A stretch of 64,000 nucleotides of DNA from Pictodentalium vernedei (GCA_031216915.1 CM062296.1:666828753-666892752), one strand, 5' to 3'; shown: positions 21,911 to 34,501, numbered from the stretch's first letter. The notes: generated by a model not told the origin, from the letters alone. Made by a program: numbers and translations.

Positions 21911-22799
21911 AGTTTGGCCCTTCATCAGTTAACATCTGACTGATCTTTGTGCTTTTAAATCTCAGTTTAAATGATGCCAGACACATAAATATTAGTGAAA
22001 TGGTGATTCTAAGGAGGATAGAAAAGGAGGAGAGGAAAAGAATGTGTGACAGAATATTATCAGGGCTGTAACTTAAAATTTTTTAATGAAATTATGTTAA
22101 GTTACCTATTTTCAAGGCAGCAGCCATTTTGTTGTCATTCTGATTATTTAGTTACACTGTTTTTTCAAGTGTTTTTCCTCTCTCCCTGTCCTTTAAGTTC
22201 CCCCTTGCTATTCTCCCATGGTTTTGGCATAGTTTCTGTAATTATTATTACTAAAATTTCTTGGGAGTTTTAGCTTAATAACAGAATGTATTCTGTTCTT
22301 TCCCCATGTTTACGTCTTCACCTACGGGTGGTTAGGCGTTGTGTTCTGCATCTACCATCTGATGTTCTGCAGTTTCTTCCCTGGAAGTCTCTGTTTTGCA
22401 TCAGATGGTGTATTTTTGGTAACTGATTTCGGGCCTGGGTGCCTGGAGTCTTATTTTAGTGTTTTTACACTCATTGTTTACATTTACAACAGCCCTCTGT
22501 GTGAGGGGGGGATTTCTAAATAATAATATCTTTATGTTATTTTAATCATAACTAGATACATTATTATTGTTCGTAAGTGTTGAATAAATTGTTTAAAATA
22601 TTTTTAAAATTTTTGTCCACACTTAGGCTTGGGATCCATTGGGGCTCAACGTTACTTTTCAGAAACTTGGGCTGTTCTGAAAAAATATTTTTTCAAAATA
22701 TTTTGATTTCAATTATTTTTTCTATATTAATGGATCATATTATTATTATGTATTTTGATTGCCAGGGGTTAGTGCGAGTACCAGGACTTGTTTTCTTTT

Positions 22800-25700
22800 C
22801 ACATTGAAAGGATATTGATCAATTGTTTTAGGAGGAAGTCTTCCTCTGACCTTATTATCATTCTATATGTGGTCAGTGTACTCGCATTAACTCCTGTTCT
22901 GTATCGTATGATTTCGATGACAATATGGGAAGCGTATGTCACGGTATGTTGTTGGGGATTTGGACACTCCGGTCCTTTCCCCGCAGGGTCACTCTACTTT
23001 ATCAATTTCTATTTCAGACGATCAAGATTAGGGTGATGTATCTGTGATGTCTTCCAACAGTGTGCCTCCGTCGTCACAATTAATGAAGGGCTAGCGGAAA
23101 AGTGCTCATGTAATACGCCAATTGCCTAAGAGGACCCTAGTAGGTTCGACGGCCTTTGACGTCCGCTAGCTCGCCCGGTGTAGCGTCCATTCACCGAATG
23201 GTTCGGCAGCCGGGTTCGTCCGTTGCGGTCTAGAAGGAATTTTGGGGTGATGCGAGCACTATAAAATTAACTTAATGCACACCCAGTGACGGCGGATCGG
23301 AGGGAGAACGGAGGAAGCCTTTTAGTCCGGTTCATAGCTCGTTCCGGTCCATCCGGACGGCAAGCGAGAGAGGCCCCTCTCTCGTTCAACAACATCTGGC
23401 CCCAGATGTTGTGGTACAAATGTGTCGTTAGCGGAGCATACGTCCGTCGCTCGGGACGCTCCGTTGTATAGGCAGTCCGCTGAGACTGCTAAGGCTTCCT
23501 CTTCTCGTCAGCGCACACGACCGCACCTTGGCTGCGTGACCGCCGATATATTACCAGCTTCGCCGAGGATTCTTCGGCGACCAGGTCACACCATCCGGCA
23601 GCCAGGGATTCGAGACCGATGGACTCCGGACGTTCGCATAGGAAGTATGCGGGAGCCATCTGATGCGGAGCTGCCCTCGGCGAAGCACCGATAGACTGCG
23701 CCTCCGCAGGTCTCGACGCCGGACATTCTTGTGCACATAGCACAACTTATCGCAGCATCCCAGCAGCCGACAGAAACGGTGTCGGATCGAGAATTATCCG
23801 ACAGCGCTGGGTCGGTAGCCGGGGACTCGAGGCCTGCAGACTCCGGACGTTCGCATAGGAAGTGTGCGGGAGTCAACGTACACGGAGCTTCCAGCGGCAA
23901 TGCATCGTAAGTCCGCTACTGCACAGGCCTCGGGAACGGACGTGCTTTCCTTAATAGCACAGTTTATCGCAGCATCCCAGCATCAACTGAATCTGTCGCA
24001 TATATTTTATCCGACGATGCTGGGTCGGGACGCTCCGCGGAAGCGGGTACGGACGTCCGAAAGTTTCATCCGGTCCGACGGGATACCGAAAGGGATTCGG
24101 TGGATTTCAAGCTTTCCCTTTCGGAACAACATATGCTGCGATGCCGGATAAGAAACTGATAGCGTCGGTGGACTTAGAAATTTTTGGTTCGGTTCAGGGA
24201 CATCGTCCCTCAGTTCCGACATAGTCCAATAATGTCACACAAACTTTCGAATTATTGAACGACGCTATATATATTATTATTTTATGCTTGCTATCCAAGC
24301 ATTTCTGGTTTCTTGTTCGAAGAGTTATGGAGATGTCTTTCAAAAGTGTGCCTCTGTCGTCATAGTTAATGAAGAGTTAGCGGCAATAAGTGCTCATGGA
24401 ATATGTCTATCGCTTACGGAATGACATTCGCTAGCTCACCCGGTGTAGCGTACATTCATCGAATGGTTCGGCTGCCGGGTTCGTCCGTTGCGGTCTAGGA
24501 AGGAGATTTGGGTGATGCGAGCACTTTAATTACTTTAGTACTCACCCAGTGACGGCAGATTGAGGACAGATCGGAGGAAGCCAACAACATAGGGGACCGC
24601 ATGTTGTGGTTCAGATATTTTACATTCGGAGCATATGTCCGTTGCACGGGACGCTCCGTTATATTGACAGTCCGAGAGACTGTCTTTAATGCTTCCTCAT
24701 CCTCACAGCAGGGCACACGACCGCACATTGGCTACGTGACCTCGAGTATCCGATCAGTTTCGGCATTCAGTGATTCCACAGCGAATAGGTCGCGCCATCC
24801 GGTAGCCAAGGGACACGAGGCCTATACACTCCGTTCGCTCGCATATTGGAAGTATGCACGGGGTAACGATCTCGGAGCTTCCTGCGGCAATGCATCGTAA
24901 GACCGCTGCTCCTCAGGCCTCAGTGACGGACGTGCTATCCGAGTTAGCACAGTTGTTTCGCAGCATCCCAGCAATTGACGGTTTCTCGGTCGAATCAGGA
25001 ATTATCCGACGGCGCTGGGTCGGTGCGGTCCGCGGTTGCATCAAGCTACGGACGACCGAACGCTTTATAGGGTCCGACAGGATGGCGAAAGGGATTCGAA
25101 AGATTTCGAGTTTTCCCTTTAGTAGTATCGGAAGATGCCTTTCATATCTTCTGGCATTTCTTCCAGTGATTATTTTTCGGACTTCATTGCTGCGATCTTG
25201 GATAAGAGACTTATAGCGTCATTGGACTCGGATTTTTCGATCGGTACAGGGACTTTGTCCCTGACTTACCGACGCAGTCCAATATTGTCATTACAACATG
25301 TGTTTTATTTTTCGACGCTATATATTATATATATATATACAAGCCTGCTACTAAGCATGATAGTTTAGTTTCTTGTCCGCGTGGCTCATTTCTGCCATTT
25401 TATCTTTTTTTACATATAGTTTATTTTGGCAGAGCAGGGCATACCGAGAGTTCATATGCGTCTAGACGGTGTGATTAAAGACTGCATATATTCTTTTTCG
25501 CCGTTTATGTCTTTTCCAATTTCAATGTTGGGAACGACATTATGTATAGTAGACTTAACTTAGACGCTTTATTATACGTAATCCGCCTTACTGAGGCGTT
25601 ATCATTACGTCTTCAAGAAAAGATTTACGGGATATTATTCTCAATGTAATTTCTTTTGAGGGCAGTAGTTTGTTCACGTATAACTCCGCCCTTCAGTGGC

Positions 25701-25840
25701 TGATTGGAGTTGGTTAGACGTGATGCAGCCCTAGCTACATCCACGCGTGGATAGTAGGTTAAGAACTCTCTCAGAGTCGCTTCGTTCTCGGAGGAGCTTC
25801 TCTTCGACGGCAACTTTCCAGCAATCCATGAATTGCTTGA
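22800..25840 (+). pseudogene. Decayed, duplicated DIRS ORF1, copy 2
   Basis: Same array of duplicated ORF1 fragments as 6299-9330, again without an ATG at the conserved MKxYCxxC start and with the same internal stops. The junction where the RT palm is missing lies near 25830. Confidence 0.8.
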
Positions 25841-25859
25841 TTTATACATTCTCTTGTCT

Positions 25860-27735
25860 ATCTAGTGTTACAAGAGATTCAGACTGGGGCAAACATTCGG
25901 TGGTTGACTCAGAGAGTGCCGCCGCAGTTGCCGGACCCTAGTGTGGCTGTTATGACGGTTGCCAGTCAAACAGATTGGGATATATACTGATCCCTACGGA
26001 TTCGAAGTGCCAGGGTCTTTGGGTTCCGCAGTCTTTTAGCTATCAGTTTAACTTCCGCGGAATAATGTTTTTTTTAGGCTTGCTTTATGTCATTGCATGA
26101 ACATTATTCAGAAACGCATGCCCAAATTCCTGTCCTTTAATTCGACAGTAGTGGCGTATCTCCGGAACCAGGGAGGCACTCTTTCGTTTCCGTTATTCAA
26201 TTTAATGGAAAGAATCCATCTGTTGGTTATAGTACACCAAGTTCAGCTTTGGTCCGTCATATTCTGGGTCGTCTGATTGTTTTATCGCACTCCCGTTCTC
26301 TTACGGGTCGCTTGTTGCTGTCAGAATGGACTCTCAACAAACAAGTATTTAATCAGATTTGCTATCTATGGGAGCGCCCAATGATGTTTTATTATGAAAC
26401 AGCTTGCTAATCAATTGCAGACGTATGTGTTGGCTTGTCCAGATCTCTGAGCTAATACTGTTAACGCTCTATTGATCTATAGGACGCAATGATAGGATAC
26501 GCGTATCCTCCGGCGCTGTTGTTTTAGCAGGTATTGCTAAGATAAACAACCACAATACATTTCTGTTGACAGCATCTCTATCTTCACAGAGATCATGAGT
26601 AATTTACTCTCTTGTCTACTGTGGATCTTAACGTGAAATCTTCCTCTATGTGAGGATCTTTTTTCACTGGGTAAATCGTGTCATCTTTATCACAACCAGC
26701 AAGGTCGCAACCTTCATGTATTCCGTTGTGTGGTCCGTATTGCATTGTAAGCACTGTACTGGACGAGCTTTGGACGCGATTTCTTACTATAGGAGTTCCT
26801 CTTCTTCGCTATTCTATGCGGCTAAAGTGGAGGCTCTTCCGTCGTGGTGTAGGGATCATTATGTTCATAGTGTTGATCCCTCCATACTACGCATTGCTAG
26901 TTTTTAGTATACTTGTTTCACAAGATCTACTGCAGCCTGTTGTTATTTAGGTTATAGGTTGGTTACCTCATACCTATGCACTCTACGATAGTTTACAATT
27001 GAGTCTTTTGTCTCTTTATCTAAGTCAGTTAGTAACTTTTTGATAAATAGACTTAGAATCTTTAGATTAAATTCCTATACGGATTTTAACTTCGGTTCTT
27101 ATTTAGCTAAGTAATCATTTGAGCCTCTGGAAACAGTAGTTTTCAATTTCTGACCTTTTAGACAGTAATTCTGTTGGTTTCTCTTTTACTGTAGAATCAG
27201 TGAGTTTCATGCACTATCGATGGATGATTTTCACTTTCATAGTTTCGGAATCAATACTTCCGTTACTATTTAGGTTGGATTGTTGCATAAGAGTTAGGCT
27301 CCTATTATCCGGAACCTATTATTTTAAGGTCCTTCCGTCTTCGTATGGGCATAGGCCTTTACTCTTTCCGGGTACAGTTTATGTATTTATAAACAGATAT
27401 CTGTTTATTACAAGGGCGTAAGCTTCTTCTGTCTTTGATGTCTAGTAGAAGGACGTTACGCTCCATTTTATTGTTAATCGATTCTATTAACTAGCGTACT
27501 GCTTATGGTATATCATTGGCTTAGCAGTTGTGCTTAAGATTTCGGCTCATGAAGTAAGAGTTCTTCTACTTCATGGGCTTACATTAATAGTGTTGCTATT
27601 ATAGATTTTTGAAGGCTGCTCATTGCGCTCAGCCATCCATTCATGAATTTTTTCTCAGAAATATCGAGTCCATTTCTGGAGGCCTCTATTGTTAGGTCTA
27701 TTATCTACTGCTCAGAATGTCATTCACTTAACAGT
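25860..27735 (+). pseudogene. Decayed DIRS RNase H and tyrosine recombinase, copy 2
   Basis: RNase H remnants begin at about 25866 (the GAGATTCAGACTGGGGC block). Recombinase remnants run from about 26762 to 27735, ending in the same CAGAATGTCATTCACTTA block as copy 1. Lesions are shared with copy 1 apart from a few private indels, and no functional frame remains. Confidence 0.75.
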
Positions 27736-28309
27736 TGCTACTATAGCTAGGTAGGCTGTCTGTTTCGGCAGTGTCTCCGTTCGGCTGCCCTCTTCGCTCT
27801 GGGCTATTTGACCCAGGGCAAGAAAAGGGGGGGGGAGGGTGTTCCCTTGGGTCACCTGTTTTTACTATGAAAACAAGGGGATACCTCCTCCGGAGTTAGT
27901 AATTCTGAGCTGTTATTGGGATGGTTGTTTAGTGAGAAGTTTAAGGTTATAAAATTCATTCAAGTCTTAGTTTTTAAAGTATAGCTTTTGAATATTGCAT
28001 ATGTCAACGGACATGATTATGCAATTCTCACACACTTTTAGAAGTATAAGAGTCTCTATTCTCTAGACTTACTTTATTATTGGCTTACTTTAAAAATTAT
28101 TAGTATAAGGATTATTGGATATTAATAGAGTACATGGATGTATGAAGCTCAATTTTTGGAAGGTGTTGTATCTTTCTAATTTATCATAAATAAGAAAGAT
28201 ACATGTAAGGCCTATTACTTCTTTTCCCTACAGGGGATGTCTCTATTTTATTTTATTGAGCGTATTCCATTTTGCTCTATGTCCTTGGCCCTCCAGCCTT
28301 TTTACTATT

Positions 28310-28398
28310 CAGCTATGTCTGGGTCATTGGTACAGTATAAAAATGTTAAAAAATTTATAGTAATTTATATATTTTTTATACTTACCAATGACCCAGAC
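28310..28398 (+). repeat. DIRS internal complementary region, copy 2
   Basis: Identical in layout to 11812-11900: the reverse complement of the joined right and left ends. It stays intact although every gene in the element is dead. Confidence 0.92.
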
Positions 28399-28472
28399 GG
28401 GGATGGCCCTCCCAGGAGTTGGGAACTCTTGCCTCCCCGCTGAGTACATAGCGCTTACCAGGCACTGGTTAT

Positions 28473-28700
28473 TAGAATGATAAATGGCGCCAATTTCGGA
28501 ACGTCCTTGACACTGCGCATGCGCAGTGGGGGCGAGGTGTGGAGGGCCTTTCAGGACATGTTTTCTTTAGTTTTAGATGCAAATTTTGGGGATTGGGGGG
28601 CAAAATTTGTGTTTGGCCCTATATTTTAAGAGTTAGCACCAGCTATGTCTGGGTCATTGGTAAGTATAAAAAATATATAAATTACTATAAATTTTTTAAC
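28473..28700 (-). repeat. DIRS copy 2 right inverted terminal repeat
   Basis: Inverted relative to 21709-21910, plus the ~25-bp right-end extension. The element ends at AAC and the flank resumes TTTTCAAACGACTTC, known from the helentron-like core at 20222. Confidence 0.9.
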
Positions 28701-29231
28701 TTTTCAAACGACTTCTCCTCTGAAATCACTGGTCCGATTTTCACGAAACTTCATGTGGATGTTCATTACTATATGGCAATTCATGTTTGTTTAAATGAAA
28801 TGGCCACGTCCCTTGGGGGCTCTGTATGGGGCATAGCACCGTATGAATTACAGAAAAATTATTAAAAAATCTTCTTCTCCAGAACCAGTGGGCAGCATCT
28901 TTTGATACTTGGTATGCAGCATCTTGGTATGGGTCTGATTTAAGTTTGTTCAAATTGAGTCCCTCGTTCAATAATGGGCCTCACTATGGGGGCATGAATG
29001 TTTCTTGTGCAATTCAAGGAAAATTCTTTAAAAATCTTCTTCAGAACCATCATGCAGAATCTTTTGATATTTGATCAGCAGCATTGTCCCATTCAGTCCT
29101 GTTGATGTTTTAGCTCCACAGAGAGTATAGATTTACTCTGTAGAACCTTAAGAGTAGCTTTTGATAAAATTTGTGTCTTAACAGTATGGAACATTCGGTG
29201 AGTGCCTAAGGCCCCCTGGGGCCTCTTGTTT
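28701..29231 (+). mobile_element. Helentron-like element, right part with 3' hairpin
   Basis: Core sequence (CAAACGACTTCTCCTCTGAA, related to 20225) is followed by two tandem modules and a unique end. The terminus shows TTCGGTGAGTGCC, partner of AGCTCACTGAA at the left end, then the hairpin AGGCCCCCTGGGGCCT and CTTGTTT. The left part before the DIRS ends in a module, whereas this part restarts in the core, so two element copies, or a rearranged one, may meet here. Confidence 0.55.
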
Positions 29232-29969
29232 GTATAAACTGCATCATCACATAATTTTCTGGGCCTTTATTTTTACAAACAGACTTTTAGTTGTCATACC
29301 TCAGAGAGGCCCTTATGAAAGAGTATCATGGCACACCATGTATTGTTCAAAAATGTTCATGGTATACCAGGGTGTTTGGGGACAATACCATGGTGTACCA
29401 TGCTTCATTTTTATAAGAGTCCTGTAGGAACCTCCAGATTCCAGAGGACTTTAGAAGCTCCAGACATCTTGACTTGTTTGCAATGGACTGCCTTTTCCCG
29501 ATAATTACAATTCCTAGATTTCTAGAACAAAGCTTATGACTCTTCATTGGAATGAATTCATAGAGATCTTTCCACTGAAGGGTGGCATACTATGTCTCTC
29601 AACTGAAAAAGATATTAGTTTTTTACATCTTCTGGCTATGTCCAAAATGCCCCCCAAATTAGTTCATTTCATCCATTTTGACTTATGTGGTGAAAGGAAA
29701 GTTTCACTTAGGTGTGATTCATTGGTTGTTCCCATTGCAAAATTACCAAGTTAGTCTAAGTTTTGAATGTAAATTTTGTTACAGTATCTGGATTACTCGC
29801 CCCAGATAATTTTTAAACAATTACGACAGTTTAGTCCAAACTGTTAAAAATATAATTTTGCCCAAATCCTTCATTGTCTGAATTGTCCAACATTACATGA
29901 AATTAGAATTACATAGGTCATGAATAATGTTCAGCACAATTTATGTGAGTGGTTGTTTACAACAATACT
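29232..29969. other. Intronic sequence, no feature recognised
   Basis: It contains a weak inverted structure around 29325-29405 (TCATGGCACACCATG, ATACCATGGTGTACCATG). ORFs of 66-72 codons have no recognisable family. Confidence 0.4.
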
Positions 29970-30914
29970 ATAATAATAATAACACTTTGGCCGGACGCTG
30001 ATTTGTCGCGGTTCTCGGATGAGAAGGCCTTGGTTACCCCTGTACCCCCAACTGCCTCCCTATTCCCACACTTCTTCTCTCCTCCCAACACTCGGAGATG
30101 AACTGCTTGATAACATCCCTTGCCCCATTCTTCCCAATCTCTCCGATTAACATATTAACCCTCTCCTTTGAGTCTCCCACTAACCACATGTCCTTCATTC
30201 TCCCCTACCACTTCCCCGTTGTACTCCCAGTGAATCTTATTCTTTTAGACTGGTATTTTGGGCATTCTAGAAGAAAGTGTTCCAGGGTCTCCACTATGCC
30301 CAAATTACACATCTGGCACTCCTTTTCACTGTTTTTCCCAATTTTTCCCCTCAGCTCTAGGGACCGCGGCCTCAGCTTGAACAACAGTGACCCCCCCAAA
30401 GGTGCCATCAAGGTACTCTTCAAAACCAGGCTTCTCTTTATCATGCAGGCCACCCAAAAACCTCTTTGATTTGACCCCTCTCACCAATTACGGTTACCAT
30501 CCTCCATGATCCTTTCTCAGACGATTTTTTTACCCTGGTTTGCCCCAACGTCTAGGTCCAAGATCTCCAATGAGTAGTTCTCTACTAGCTCTCTCACTTG
30601 GACCATCCACCCCGTCTTGATATTTGAGTTGAAAATTCTGAGGAACATTACTTTACACCATCGGCTGTCAGGGAGATTTACCAAATAATTAAGATAACCG
30701 AGTTTCAATAGGTCTATCCTGTCCTTGATCCTCATCCACCCAAGCTCACCCCTGATTGCTTCTAGTGCTGCGGCATTACTTGACCCCGTTATCCATCGGC
30801 CTGCATCGTTTTGCAGGATTTCCAAGCTCTTTACAGCCGTCTGGTTTAGGGGTATCACTTCCGTACTGTATGTTATACTTGGCAGACCCACCATTTCCCA
30901 GATTTCTATGCATT
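29970..30914 (-). mobile_element. LINE 3' end (non-LTR retrotransposon), 5' truncated
   Basis: The minus strand encodes the C-terminal part of a non-LTR ORF2. 30894-30517 gives GLPSITYSTEVIPLNQT followed by LEILQNDAGRWITGSSNAA, typical of the region after the RT domain. 30453-30205 gives CQMCNLGIVETLEHFLLECP, the cysteine/histidine C-terminal motif of many LINEs. The frame is broken between them. The 3' end runs into a (TTA)n tail (TATAATAATAATAACAC on the plus strand at about 29970). The exact clade (CR1, RTE or Jockey-like) was not resolved. Confidence 0.75.
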
Positions 30915-31439
30915 AATTCTAAACGTGGACTAAAGTGGTGGCAATGAACTTCAATGTTTATTTAAATAGACATCTATTAGAGGTTAAAAACAGTGGTATT
31001 TTTAAGGGAAAAGAAACAATTTTTAAAACAAGTTTACTTGTTATTTTATTTTACTGTACAAAGAGGGCTGTCATGTTGCTGATTAAACATGAGAACAAGA
31101 ATATGTAAAATCATAAATTTCCAAATTTCTATTTCGTATTTGAAAAAAATGAATTATTTTTTAGGGTTCAAAAACTTAGATGAAATACAGTAAACAGGTA
31201 TCAAATGGACTCCATCAATTTGCCAATTTACCTAAGTACAGTATGAGTTTTGGGTTTTTTTATTAATTGAGAAGAAAAAAAGGGTGATGTGCAATGGATA
31301 TATCGAGTGAAAAAACCCTTGACAGTGGACAGCATGATAATAAATGGCTGGAAAAACTCAACTTTGTTCTTAGGTTGTGGTGGTAGTATAGCCATAGACA
31401 ATAAAACTGCCTGTAGAAGCTTTAAGACATGGACAGTCC
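30496..31439. repeat. 944-bp tandem duplication, unit 1
   Basis: The unit starts at ACCATCCTCCATGATCCTTT and covers the 5' part of the LINE relic (30496-30914) plus about 525 bp of ordinary intron. Unit 2 follows directly, with an offset of exactly 944. Confidence 0.93.
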
Positions 31440-32383
31440 ACCATCCTCCATGATCCTTTCTCAGACGATTTTTTTACCCTGGTTTGCCCCAACGTCTAGG
31501 TCCAAGATCTCCAATGAGTAGTTCTCTACTAGCTCTCTCACTTGGACCATCCACCCCGTCTTGATATTTGAGTTGAAAATTCTGAGGAACATTACTTTAC
31601 ACCATCGGCTGTCAGGGAGATTTACCAAATAATTAAGATAACCGAGTTTCAATAGGTCTATCCTGTCCTTGATCCTCATCCACCCAAGCTCACCCCTGAT
31701 TGCTTCTAGTGCTGCGGCATTACTTGACCCCGTTATCCATCGGCCTGCATCGTTTTGCAGGATTTCCAAGCTCTTTACAGCCGTCTGGTTTAGGGGTATC
31801 ACTTCCGTACTGTATGTTATACTTGGCAGACCCACCATTTCCCAAATTTCTATGCATTAATTCTAAACGTGGACTAAAGTGGTGGCAATGAACTTCAATG
31901 TTTATTTAAATAGACATCTATTAGAGGTTAAAAACAGTGGTATTTTTAAGGGAAAAGAAACAATTTTTAAAACAAGTTTACTTGTTATTTTATTTTACTG
32001 TACAAAGAGGGCTGTCATGTTGCTGATTAAACATGAGAACAAGAATATGTAAAATCATAAATTTCCAAATTTCTATTTCGTATTTGAAAAAAATGAATTA
32101 TTTTTTAGGGTTCAAAAACTTAGATGAAATACAGTAAACAGGTATCAAATGGACTCCATCAATTTGCCAATTTACCTAAGTACAGTATGAGTTTTGGGTT
32201 TTTTTATTAATTGAGAAGAAAAAAAGGGTGATGTGCAATGGATATATCGAGTGAAAAAACCCTTGACAGTGGACAGCATGATAATAAATGGCTGGAAAAA
32301 CTCAACTTTGTTCTTAGGTTGTGGTGGTAGTATAGCCATAGACAATAAAACTGCCTGTAGAAGCTTTAAGACATGGATAGTCC
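31440..32383. repeat. 944-bp tandem duplication, unit 2
   Basis: Nearly identical to 30496-31439; the few differences include CCCAGATTT against CCCAAATTT and GGACAGTCC against GGATAGTCC. It duplicates a 125-codon LINE ORF fragment (31838-31461 minus). The junction shows a short CC/CCTCC microhomology. Confidence 0.93.
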
Positions 32384-32648
32384 TCCACAATTTTTGCTAC
32401 CCATGGCAAGCATAATGTTGTCGCTTTGCTCTGATTCTTGTCATGTCTTGGCTACCCATATCACCAGCTTAGACTTGACTGGACATCACTGTCAGGGTAC
32501 TTTGAATTCAGCCAACAACTGTACAAAAGGAATGAAGGTAGGGTCTCATGTTCTAACGTAGAATTTGGAATTAGTCTTTTATGGTTTAAACTACAGTAAA
32601 TAAACAAACAAACTGATGTAAAACTGTATTGGGACATTTGTGACTTAA

Positions 32649-32880
32649 CCCTTTGAACCCTCGTTTCCTGGAATGGCATCGTCTTTGTGTACACTTACAG
32701 TGAGTCAGGTCAGTCCAATATCTGTATACAGGGAGGATAAAATAATAACTGCAGGCTGCAGCTGCCAGCCTGCAGTTATTATTTTATCATCAATGCCCTG
32801 TGTACAGACCTCTTATAATAAGACAAAAATGGGACGAAATCGGCCGTGGACTGAAAAACAGATCTTACAAGTTCAAAGGG
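32649..32880. mobile_element. TTAA-flanked palindromic MITE, second subfamily
   Basis: 232 bp between TTAA sites (32645-32648 and 32881-32884), with ends CCCTTTGAACC / GTTCAAAGGG. The centre is a palindrome (ATAAAATAATAACTGCAGGC ... GCCTGCAGTTATTATTTTAT). Target and CCCTT-type ends match the other TTAA elements, but the interior differs. Confidence 0.8.
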
Positions 32881-33048
32881 TTAAAATTGTAGAAAACATA
32901 TGAAAAAATAAAGGTGAAACAAGTCATAATTTTAAGAATGGAATTCTGATGCATTTTTCATAAAATAAATTTTTATTGACAAGAATCAATTCTCTGTACT
33001 CCAGTTTCCAGTTTTTAATGACTATCCAATTTATTCTATGAATTTTAG

Positions 33049-33198
33049 GAAAGAGACAATGGTATAGATGTAATTAAATTGTCTGATAAGGATTTCTTGA
33101 GAAGCTTGGAGAATGCTGTACGGTTTGGCAAGCCTTGTCTGCTCGAGAATATTGGTGTTGAATTGGACCCTGCATTGGAACCCATTCTACAAAGACAG
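33049..33198 (+). CDS. DNAH1-like: Axonemal dynein heavy chain, exon E (AAA5)
   Basis: This exon encodes 50 residues in phase 0 ([20 protein letters not shown], then [20 protein letters not shown]). The FGxPxLLENxGxELDPxLEP block is a conserved AAA5 signature in all dynein heavy chains. Acceptor GAATTTTAG and donor CAG|GTAATA flank it. Confidence 0.95.
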
Positions 33199-34501
33199 GT
33201 AATATGTTGCAGTAACCTCAGTTTTTTTTTAAATGTAGCTATTTGAGCTGTTGCCATTTTGTGGCACGATTTTTGAATAATGACATTTAATAAGGACAAA
33301 TTTAATCGGTCAGGTGATCATGCTAGACTAAATCTCAAGTTCTTCCTGATTTGTAAGGTGGAAAAAATCTGAAACACACTTGCAGTTGCTTGATGTTTTT
33401 CTCCAGGTATTCCGCTATTTCACTTTTCATTCTTCATATAATAACAACTGATAGAGAGGATTTGATGATATTTTAACCTAAAACCTCCTGGGTGTTAATC
33501 AGAATGTCACATTGGTCCTCTGTAGTTAGGACTTTGAGCTTCTTTGCTTCATGGTAATGGTGTCACAATGTACATGGGACTGGAAACTGTCCTGTATTTT
33601 ACAAACATAGCTGTGTTGTTTTTAATTCAGTAACTGATTGTTTTTCATTTATAAGCTATGTTCACATTTTCTATGATTAAAATTAAAACTGAAATAAGTA
33701 TGCATGTTTTGAGATAGAAGAAAATAAACTCTGGTGTTACATTTCAATTTGTGGAGTTAAAGGAAACTTGTGAAACTGCTTCTTCAAGGCAGCAAATAGA
33801 ATGGGCTATATTAATATGGAAAAATTACAATGTAATGATTTGTTTCATTTTGTAAAAATAACAACAAATTTGCATATAACTTTTTCATATCATATTAATT
33901 ACATTAGAAAACGTGCGCACTAGGCTGCAGTAGAGAGCAATAACACTAGAGTTATGTAACAGCATTCAGGAGTACTTACTTCTCTTGCCCTCCTGGAAGT
34001 GGGCAAAGGTTCCCTTGTCAGATTCCAACATCATGCCGGAAGTTTGACAATTGTTGATGATGCCATTTCCTGTGATCAACTGGTCTGACCTCTTCTTGAA
34101 TCAAAGCATCTGAGCAAATGAGTCAGATCATTTCCTGTAGACTAGAATTTCTTACACCTTGAATGAGATATTGTTGAATGTTATTTTGTTAACAAGAGCC
34201 AATATTATACCTTTGCTCGTAACAAAGCATTTTTGGAACTGCTAGCAAAGAGTTGATCATCTGGCATCTTTCTGGTTATGTCATTATTTCAGAAGTAATT
34301 TGCTAACATGCAAATTTTAGGCTGATCTATGACTGAATGTAATGTACTAATAGATAGAAACTAATGTGCATTGAAAAACTAAACTAAAAATAATTCCTCA
34401 GAATTGCATTTGTTAATAGTTGAAAGATTGTCTCAGATGATGCAACAATTTGGTAATTTTTGCTTCATGCGCTTTTCAACAATTCGCAAAGAGAAGTCTA
34501 A
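33199..34501. other. Intronic sequence, no feature recognised
   Basis: Ordinary AT-rich intron; no bounded repeats or ORFs of note. Confidence 0.45.

Larger units (their letters stand above)
21709..28700 (+). mobile_element. Non-autonomous DIRS retrotransposon, copy 2
   Basis: 6,992 bp, nearly identical to 5204-12202 along its whole length, including inverted repeats, internal complementary region, ORF1 duplications, RT-palm deletion, stop codons and frameshifts. Differences seen are scattered substitutions and small indels (for example 3 bp at about 23565 and the G-run length at about 27825). Flanks differ: left is a tandem-module unit, right is helentron-like core sequence. This supports an independent insertion from a shared, already decayed parent. 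Same orientation as copy 1 and as the dynein gene. Confidence 0.9.

Noticed and set aside
5204..28700. Segmental duplication as source of the two 7-kb copies
   Set aside because: Similarity stops at the DIRS termini on both sides; flanks are unrelated, so retrotransposition is the simpler explanation. Gene conversion between copies cannot be excluded.
30725..31891. Plus-strand 63-codon ORFs in the tandem duplication
   Set aside because: Antisense shadows of the LINE ORF2 fragment on the minus strand.
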